Below, piece by piece: positions 24,068 to 30,880 of a stretch of DNA of 33,462 nucleotides. Location: positions 1 through 33,462 of the forward strand of contig PBIX01000048.1 in the NCBI GenBank assembly GCA_002720975.1, read 5' to 3'. Position numbers and translations under genes: made by a program. How positions within the stretch are numbered: the first letter of the stretch is position 1; every line of letters begins with the position of its first letter. Source of the stretch: Planctomycetota bacterium (GTDB lineage Bacteria; Planctomycetota; UBA1135; GCA-002686595). Under the pieces are notes generated by a model. It saw nothing but the letters and a program-made list of their open reading frames with translations, did no database searches and had not been told where the DNA came from.

Positions 24068-26293
24068 ATGAAAGTCCCGGTTCTCCCCCTCCTGGCAACC
24101 GCGGTTGCCCTGCTCCTCTGGGGCATTTCCAGCACTGGAGGCGGGGATACCGTGCCGACGACGATCCAGAGGCGGGACGCCTCGCCCCGTGCCGGATCCT
24201 CTGAGCGCCTGGTTCAGCCGACGCCGCACCTCGTCACTCCCGACCGGACAGCCGACGCCAATCCGAACACTCTTGTCGCGCCCGCCCCGCGCTCCGGCGA
24301 AGGCGCCCTGGCAGTGACCCTTCTGGCAGGTGACAACCAGAGTCCCGTGGCCAACGCCCGCTTGGTGGTCTACGACCCGAGCGGTTCCACCGGCACGGAG
24401 GTTACGGCGGGCCGTTGGTCACAGACAACCCGCGCCAACGGACAGGCCAATTTCAGCTTGCCGCCAGGGAGACCTCTACGGCTGTCCGTTCGCGGGGAGT
24501 CCGTTGGCATGGAGAACTCATCCGTAGAGCTACCGGCGTTCCGTGCGGGCGAGCAACGCAATCTGACGGTTCAGTTGGGACATGTGCAGAGTGGCTCATG
24601 GGGGGGGCGCCTTCTGGACATCTCCGATGGAGCTCCCGTCGCAGGAGCTGAGGTGCGTCTCTTCTCCCGAAAGGGACAGCACTCGATGACGCGATTGCTC
24701 GGGCGCTCGGGTCGGCCCGATGCCCGGAGCGACGATGAGGGTCGCTTTGTGCTGGAGTGGTCTACGGACGAGGCCTCTTTCGCGGGCGTGTATGCCCTGG
24801 GGTATGGCCCCATGTTCTTCGAGATCGACAAGCGGCAAGACCTTTCCCAGACCTCCGCGCCGATTCGCCTACAACGCAGCGCGGCTTTCGAGTTGAAGCT
24901 CATCCACGCCAGCTCATCTTCCGACCTCCGACTCACGCTAGCTACGGCGGAGGGGCAGGCGGGAGAACCGAGCCCCTCTCCAATGCTCGCTGGTCCGTTG
25001 AGTTGGTCCGCAACAGTGAACTCTGAGGGCGTCGCCCAGATCCTTGGCATCCCTCCTCACGTTGCCCTGAACGTACAGGTCTGGAAGGGCGAAACCCAAG
25101 TCCATGAGTCCACCTCCCCAATCACCCTGGCCCCCAGTGAACGACGGGTACTCGGACTGGATACGGGTAGCACGACGATGCTCACCGGCGTCGTGCGCGA
25201 CGAAGCAGGGAAGCCCGTGAGCCACAGCGAAGTCTGGATGGTACCGGCCAAGCACCGCGCCCCGGGACTGCTCACCGCTCCAGGAACTCAGGACGACCAG
25301 CCCGTGCGCGCAGTGACCGACGCGGGGGGACGGTACGAATTTCACGACCCCGAACCGGGCGATTGGTGGGTGGGGCCGGCGCCTGGCACGACCCTGGCTC
25401 CTGAATCTTCGCTAGCCCTTCCCATGGCCCGCTGGGTTCATCTGCCCAAAGGCCTGTCGCGATTGGATTTGAATCTGACCGCACAGCCGGGGGTGTACTT
25501 GCAGGGAACCGTGCAGGATGCAACCGGAGCACCCATCTCCAGCGCGCCCTTCCGATTCCGTGGCGCCCTCGATACGGCAGTTGGCGAACAGCAAACGGAC
25601 GAGCAAGGTCAGTTCAGGGCGGGGCCACTCATGCCTGGCCTCTACGATGTCTGGATCGCTCCGGATGAAGAGCATGACTACCGAGGGAGCCTTCCCCGGA
25701 CGGTCCGCGCGGGCTCGGACCCCGTGCACTTCACGGTGTATGACGGATCCTGGATTGTCGTGCGCGCTGTTTCACCCGGTGAGGGACGTGCACCCCGAAT
25801 CACGCGCGGCTTACTCACCAAATTGGATCCGTCTCCTTCGCTCTCCCGCGACCTCAAGACGTCCTTGCTTCTAGCCCCGAAGTCTGATTCCACGACATCG
25901 GAAGAGACTTCCATGGAGCTCCGCGGCAACGCCATGGAACTGCACGAACTCCCAGAGGGGCTCTATGGGGCAGCCCTGTATTCCGCAGACGGGCGGGTAG
26001 CTGTGATGGAGCAGCTGGACACCGAGCAGTCTGATGGGCCAGCTGAAGCTCACGCCGTGCTCAAGCCAGTGGGCTGGTTGCTGCTTGAGCACCTGGGGAG
26101 TGCCCACGGGGCCTACTACCAAGTGCTGCGCGGCAAGGTCATCGTTGGAAGCGGGTCCCTCGGATGTGGTGCGCTGGCAGAGATTCCGGTCCCGCCGGGT
26201 GAATTGGTGGTGGAATGGGCCATCCAAGGGCAGTCCATCCAGAGCAAGAAGGTCTCATCCGAATCCCACGGACGGATTCGGGTTCACTTCTGA
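24068..26293 (+). CDS. Large secreted or anchored protein with CarboxypepD_reg-like beta-sandwich repeats
   Basis: A 741-residue protein with a hydrophobic N-terminus (about 3-22, signal or anchor) and a low-complexity Pro/Ala/Arg linker to about 75. It then has several Ig-like repeats of the carboxypeptidase-regulatory-like type: about 80-165 (VANARLVVYD to TTRANGQANFSLPPG), 175-260 (GAPVAGAEVRLF to RSDDEGRFVLEW), 375-460 (TGVVRDEAGKPVSHSEVW to TDAGGRYEFHDPEPG) and 475-555 (QGTVQDATGAPISSAPFRF to TDEQGQFRAGPLMPG). No enzymatic domain is visible, so a structural or adhesive surface role is likely. It precedes the carbamoyltransferase fusion on the same strand with a 257-base gap. The exact family of the last 180 residues is unrecognised. 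Confidence 0.75.
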   Translation: MKVPVLPLLATAVALLLWGISSTGGGDTVPTTIQRRDASPRAGSSERLVQPTPHLVTPDRTADANPNTLVAPAPRSGEGALAVTLLAGDNQSPVANARLVVYDPSGSTGTEVTAGRWSQTTRANGQANFSLPPGRPLRLSVRGESVGMENSSVELPAFRAGEQRNLTVQLGHVQSGSWGGRLLDISDGAPVAGAEVRLFSRKGQHSMTRLLGRSGRPDARSDDEGRFVLEWSTDEASFAGVYALGYGPMFFEIDKRQDLSQTSAPIRLQRSAAFELKLIHASSSSDLRLTLATAEGQAGEPSPSPMLAGPLSWSATVNSEGVAQILGIPPHVALNVQVWKGETQVHESTSPITLAPSERRVLGLDTGSTTMLTGVVRDEAGKPVSHSEVWMVPAKHRAPGLLTAPGTQDDQPVRAVTDAGGRYEFHDPEPGDWWVGPAPGTTLAPESSLALPMARWVHLPKGLSRLDLNLTAQPGVYLQGTVQDATGAPISSAPFRFRGALDTAVGEQQTDEQGQFRAGPLMPGLYDVWIAPDEEHDYRGSLPRTVRAGSDPVHFTVYDGSWIVVRAVSPGEGRAPRITRGLLTKLDPSPSLSRDLKTSLLLAPKSDSTTSEETSMELRGNAMELHELPEGLYGAALYSADGRVAVMEQLDTEQSDGPAEAHAVLKPVGWLLLEHLGSAHGAYYQVLRGKVIVGSGSLGCGALAEIPVPPGELVVEWAIQGQSIQSKKVSSESHGRIRVHF

Positions 26294-26550
26294 CCAACCC
26301 GTTGAGGGGATTTCTTCGCGGCGGCCTGTAACAGCCCCGGAAGTAGGTCGAACGAACGGGCGTGGAGGGGATTCCCAGACGGTGCGTACGAAGCACCCAC
26401 GCAGGGAACTCCCCACCCCATCAGCCCGTCTCAATATGGCGCTATATCTCCCTTCCAGCCCAGAAGAATAGGGAAATACGGTCCGATCGAGCCCACATAA
26501 GCCATCCACCCAAGTGTGCGCACCCTCTCGAGCCTACCCCACAAAAGACA

Positions 26551-29500
26551 ATGATCCTCTCCCCCCTCAACCGTCCGTTCCCGAAAATCGACCTGCACCT
26601 TGGCCTGAACCTGGGCCACGATCGATCCGCCGCAATCGTCTCGGGGGGGAAGCTACTTGTCGCCGTTGAAGAGGAGCGCCTCGACCGCTGCAAGCACAGC
26701 CCGGGGCTGTCCCGAGTAGAAGGTGGGGTTGAGTGCGCACTACCCTGGAAGTCCATTCGGTACTGCCTGGAAACCGTGGGTGCGGACCTGAGCGACCTGG
26801 TCAGCGTCACGGCCAACTCCCCCGGACGCGACATGGGGCCCGAACTTACCGCGCAGGGGTTCAGCCAGGCACGGATCCTTCAGATTCCCAGCCACCACCT
26901 CGCCCACGCCTACACGGCCTGGTGGCCGAGCGGCATGGACGAAGCCATCGTCCTGGTTGTTGACGCTACCGGCAGCACCGACTCAGAGGGCAAGACCGAA
27001 TCCTACACGCTGTACCGAGGAGGCCCTGACGGGCTGGAAGCCCTGCACTCCGAGCGCGTCGACGCGCATCTGGCCGGAATGATGACCCTGGGCATGGTCT
27101 ATGAAGAAGTGACACGCCGGATCGGATTCGTCACGTCCTTCGAGGGAGGGTTCAGCCAGGCGGAAGCCGGAAAGACCATGGGGCTCGCCCCCTACGGGGG
27201 TCAGGCCAAGAACCTGCGGCGTTGGATTGAAACCCAGCCGGGGTCTTACTCCTTGAAGATTCACGCCTACGACGCACTGGTTGAGATCGAGGCCTTGCAG
27301 AAGCGCCACGAAAATGTGGGGGGGCCCCTCTGGATGCGTCCGCACCTTGTCGAGTTGGCTGCCAAGATCCAATCCGAACTCGAAGAGGCTCTCATCCACC
27401 TGGTCGGTGAAGCTCAACGTGAAACGTCCCTCAACAAGCTGTGTCTGGCCGGGGGTGTTGCCCTCAACTCCGTGGCCAACCACCGACTGGTTCGGACGCT
27501 TGGACTTGAGGAGTTCTTCGCCTTCCCGGCAGCTGGCGATTCGGGAATCGCTGCCGGCTGTGCCTGGTGGGCAAGCCATCAGCACGGTGAAGGCCCCGCA
27601 AATCGGGAGCGACTCCGCGGAGCCGCCCTTGGAAAAATCGCAAGTGAGGCGGAAATCGAGATGGCTCTGAGTGAGGTTGCCGACCAGGTGCAAGTGGAAC
27701 GCCTTGGGAGCGCCAAGGTCCTGGAGCGCAGCGCCCAGGCCCTCTCCACGGGTCAGGTCCTGGCCCGCTATGAAGGCGGTTGCGAGTATGGACCTCGCGC
27801 CCTCGGGCAACGCTCGATCCTGGCAGACCCCACGTTCGAGCGTATGCGGGACGTGCTCAACGTGAGGGTCAAGCACCGGGAGTCCTACCGGCCGTTCGCG
27901 CCGGTCATCCCCCTCGAAGCTGCCGAGGAGGTCTTCGAGCTGGGAGTGGACTCACCTCACATGCTGCTTGTCGCACCGGTTCGTGAAGATCTACGCGCCG
28001 TCTTGCCTTCCATCACCCATCACGATGGCACGGGCCGCGTCCAAACGGTCACGGCAGCGGACAATCCGTTCTTCCATGGCCTCTGCGAGCAACTTGCTGA
28101 ACTGCGCGGAGGCCCGCCCGTCCTGCTGAACACGAGCTTCAACGTCGCCGGGGAACCCATCGTCGAGACACCGGCGGATGCCCTACGTACCTTCTTGGCA
28201 ACCGACATCGACCACCTGGCAATGGAAGGGTGGTGGATCAGTAAGCGGGGCAAGGAGGGAAAGGAGTACAAGGACCACATCCAGGGCCTGGATGATGCCC
28301 CCCACCCCCAGGGGCTCACAGCCGATGAGCCCGTCCTCGACGACCTGATGTCCGAGTTGGACACAGCCATCTTCGGTGGAAAGGTCTCGCAGAGCTGGAG
28401 TGCCGAGGAGGTAGATGAGATCTCCGCTCGCGTTTCCCGCTTCAAGGAAACCAGTGAGACGCTTGATGCCTCCCTCTATGGTGGTCCCGTGCGGTCCCGA
28501 CTAGCGGATGGACGCTTGCTGCTCGTGGACCCACGCAATGGCTCCGAGATCATCGACACGCTGCGCCGCAAAGTGCAGGCGGTCACCGAGCAGGAGGTCG
28601 CGCAGCTACTGCGCACGCAAGGCGCACCCGAGACGCCGATCCCTCAACCCAGCGCTCTGCCCTCCACCCCCGTCGGCTGTGCCCTGGAGAGCTACGCCGA
28701 TGGAGACTACCGCTGCGGCACCAAGTTGGCTGAGTTGTCCCGGCGTCTTCGGGCAGCGGAGTACACCCAAGAGCGTGTGCGGGCCGCTTTGGGGAAGGCC
28801 GTCGTCGACCTCGCTCCGACCGACCTGCCCTACTTGGATCGCTTCGGTCTCGCGCACGATGACTTGGGAGACCTGATTCGCTTGTTCCTCCTGCGTGGGG
28901 AACTCCCCGAATCGCGCGTCCGGAGCCTCGTGGGTGGCAAGAGTGTGGATCTTCTGATTTCGATGGGCCTTGTGGGCGCCAGCGAGGGGACCTGTGTTGC
29001 CCACGTGGACCTCTTTCCGCTCGACGGCCTGTTGATCGCCACCGACCATCGCTATCAGGTCAAAGACGGCGACGACCTCAACGAGGAGCCCGTCATGTAC
29101 TTGGGGCGCGACAGCGTAGGCCTTGTTCAGGTTGCCCCTCGCAAGCGGTCTCAAAGTCACCTGGATCTATGTACCGGCAGCGGCATTCAGGCCCTGGTGG
29201 CACGCCGCTACGCTGATGAAGTCATCGGCGTCGACCGCAACCCGCGTGCCCTGCGATTCGCGCGCTTCAACGCCGAGCTCAATGGGCTCGACGGGGTCTC
29301 TTTCCGTCTGGGAGATCTCTACCAACCCGTGGAGGGAGAGCGCTTCGAAACGATCACGGCCAATCCCCCCTTCGTGCCCAGTCCTGTGGAGAGCCTCGCA
29401 TTCCGGGATGGTGGAGCCGATGGGGAGAGGATCCTGAGACGCATCGTCGCTGAAGCATCCCAACACCTGACCGAGGGTGGGCGCCTGTCCATCGTCACCG

Positions 29501-30261
29501 ATCTGGTGGACATCGACTCCTACGAGGCAAAGCTGGCATCCTGGTGGACCGGCGCCGACTACCTGGCCCTCATGTTGACGACGGCCGATCGAAATGAGCA
29601 GCTGTTCAGCACCCCCCACTCCCACGCCCCGTTCGGTCAGTCCTTCGAAGAGTTCTCCGAGGAGCTCGGTCAGTGGGTCGACAGCTACCGCGCAGTGGGC
29701 CTGGGTGCCGTGAACTTCGGCTACCTGGTATTGGAGGATCGCCGTATGCCTGCGGGACAGCGTTTCGTCCAGCGGATCATCCAGAGTCCCGTGGACCTTG
29801 TTCATACCCATGTGGAGGCCCTGCTTGACGCTCTCTACCTGGAGACGAGGGGTACGCTTGGGCATCAGCGCATGACCTGCGCCGCTGGCCTGAGGATACA
29901 AAAGGAGTTTGACGCCCAAGGACGCGAACTCTCCTGCTCTGCCTCGGTCCCCGATTCGGAGTGGTTCACGACCTACCGACTCCAGCCCTCTCTGCAAGCA
30001 CTGCTTAACGAGGCCGGCCCCGGCTTGCTGACGTGGGCGGAGCTTGTCGAGCGCTGTGGAGCAGTGGCTGCGGGTATTCTCCTCGAGAAGGGACTGCTCG
30101 TGTGCGCTGCACCTCAGGGAACGATACCCACTACGGAGAGGGGTTCTTCCGTGGAGCAGATTCCTGCTGCGATGCAAGATCAGGCCCAGCCCAAGGTGCT
30201 ATTGCTGGACGAACTAGCCAGCAAGACGACGCCCACGTGTGTCTCGAACTACCTTCGCTGA
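26551..30261 (+). CDS. O-carbamoyltransferase (NodU/TobZ type) fused to a HemK-like SAM methyltransferase
   Basis: A 1236-residue fusion. Residues about 15-565 are a complete NodU/CmcH/TobZ carbamoyltransferase, with a Kae1-like part opening LGLNLGHDRSAAIVSGGKLL. Metal ligands H115 and H119 (SHHLAHA), D138 (LVVDATGSTD) and D330 (AGDSGIAAG) align with TobZ H114, H118, D137 and D338. A C-terminal YrdC-like part includes YGPRALGQRSILADP and LLNTSFNVAGEPIVETPADA. About 570-730 is an unrecognised linker. About 730-1190 matches the N-accessory, class I methyltransferase and C-accessory layout of HemK-like enzymes known mainly from Actinobacteria, with the SAM loop LDLCTGSGIQ (871-880), D895 and the catalytic-type NPPF at 938-941. 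I start at the ATG at 26551; the frame is open further upstream, but the reading there is not conserved-looking. Confidence 0.9.
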   Translation: MILSPLNRPFPKIDLHLGLNLGHDRSAAIVSGGKLLVAVEEERLDRCKHSPGLSRVEGGVECALPWKSIRYCLETVGADLSDLVSVTANSPGRDMGPELTAQGFSQARILQIPSHHLAHAYTAWWPSGMDEAIVLVVDATGSTDSEGKTESYTLYRGGPDGLEALHSERVDAHLAGMMTLGMVYEEVTRRIGFVTSFEGGFSQAEAGKTMGLAPYGGQAKNLRRWIETQPGSYSLKIHAYDALVEIEALQKRHENVGGPLWMRPHLVELAAKIQSELEEALIHLVGEAQRETSLNKLCLAGGVALNSVANHRLVRTLGLEEFFAFPAAGDSGIAAGCAWWASHQHGEGPANRERLRGAALGKIASEAEIEMALSEVADQVQVERLGSAKVLERSAQALSTGQVLARYEGGCEYGPRALGQRSILADPTFERMRDVLNVRVKHRESYRPFAPVIPLEAAEEVFELGVDSPHMLLVAPVREDLRAVLPSITHHDGTGRVQTVTAADNPFFHGLCEQLAELRGGPPVLLNTSFNVAGEPIVETPADALRTFLATDIDHLAMEGWWISKRGKEGKEYKDHIQGLDDAPHPQGLTADEPVLDDLMSELDTAIFGGKVSQSWSAEEVDEISARVSRFKETSETLDASLYGGPVRSRLADGRLLLVDPRNGSEIIDTLRRKVQAVTEQEVAQLLRTQGAPETPIPQPSALPSTPVGCALESYADGDYRCGTKLAELSRRLRAAEYTQERVRAALGKAVVDLAPTDLPYLDRFGLAHDDLGDLIRLFLLRGELPESRVRSLVGGKSVDLLISMGLVGASEGTCVAHVDLFPLDGLLIATDHRYQVKDGDDLNEEPVMYLGRDSVGLVQVAPRKRSQSHLDLCTGSGIQALVARRYADEVIGVDRNPRALRFARFNAELNGLDGVSFRLGDLYQPVEGERFETITANPPFVPSPVESLAFRDGGADGERILRRIVAEASQHLTEGGRLSIVTDLVDIDSYEAKLASWWTGADYLALMLTTADRNEQLFSTPHSHAPFGQSFEEFSEELGQWVDSYRAVGLGAVNFGYLVLEDRRMPAGQRFVQRIIQSPVDLVHTHVEALLDALYLETRGTLGHQRMTCAAGLRIQKEFDAQGRELSCSASVPDSEWFTTYRLQPSLQALLNEAGPGLLTWAELVERCGAVAAGILLEKGLLVCAAPQGTIPTTERGSSVEQIPAAMQDQAQPKVLLLDELASKTTPTCVSNYLR

Positions 30262-30412
30262 GGTCACTCCGGTCCCAACTCCGGCACACCCTACGCTCCA
30301 AAACTTGCAGATAATGAAGAGGTGTGCGACAATCGAGGGGTGGAGGCTAGTGAGATACTGGCGTCGACTCGATTCGCCGCTAGCCTCTTGCGCGTTTCCC
30401 GGGAGTGTGCCC

Positions 30413-30862
30413 ATGAACCTCGACAGCTCAATCGAACCCATCATCGCCAAGAAGGGAGCAAGCGTCTATTCGGTCTCCTCGGAGCAGCTCGTTTTTGATG
30501 CCTTGACCCTCATGGCCGAGAAGCAGGTCGGGGCCTTGGTTGTGATGGATGGCGACAAACTGTGCGGCATCTTCTCTGAGCGCGACTACGCGCGCCGAGT
30601 GGTTCTGGCGGGGCGCTCCTCACGGGAGATGAAGATCGCGGAGATCATGTCCGTTGATCTGATCACCGTGACGCGCGAGAGCACCGTCTCGGAGTGTATG
30701 CAGCACATGACGAACAGGCGCTGTCGACACCTGCCGGTAATGGACGACGACAAGGTCGTGGGGGTGGTCTCCCTGGGGGATCTGGTGAATTGGATCATGT
30801 CCACCCAGGACAAGGCCATTCATGAGCTGGAGGGCTACATCGGCGGAGAATACCCGGGCTAG
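30413..30862 (+). CDS. Stand-alone CBS-domain-pair protein
   Basis: A 149-residue protein made of two CBS domains: about 15-70 (VSSEQLVFDALTLMAEKQVG ending ALVVMDGDKLCGIFSERDYAR) and 78-132 (IMSVDLITVTREST to CRHLPVMDDDKVVGVVSLGD). Stand-alone CBS pairs bind AMP, ATP or related nucleotides and act as sensors for other proteins, and the partner is unknown. The start ATG at 30413 has GGGAG at 30401-30405, 7 bases upstream. The frame is open back to 30239, but that part would overlap the fusion gene. It follows the fusion gene by 151 bases on the same strand and converges on the metalloprotease gene with 18 bases between stops. Confidence 0.93.
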   Translation: MNLDSSIEPIIAKKGASVYSVSSEQLVFDALTLMAEKQVGALVVMDGDKLCGIFSERDYARRVVLAGRSSREMKIAEIMSVDLITVTRESTVSECMQHMTNRRCRHLPVMDDDKVVGVVSLGDLVNWIMSTQDKAIHELEGYIGGEYPG

Positions 30863-30880
30863 GCCCAGGACCCCGCTCGT

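Noticed and set aside
26983..27876. Minus-strand open frame opposite the carbamoyltransferase
   Set aside because: Composition is that of an antisense shadow, and the plus strand holds an unambiguous enzyme.
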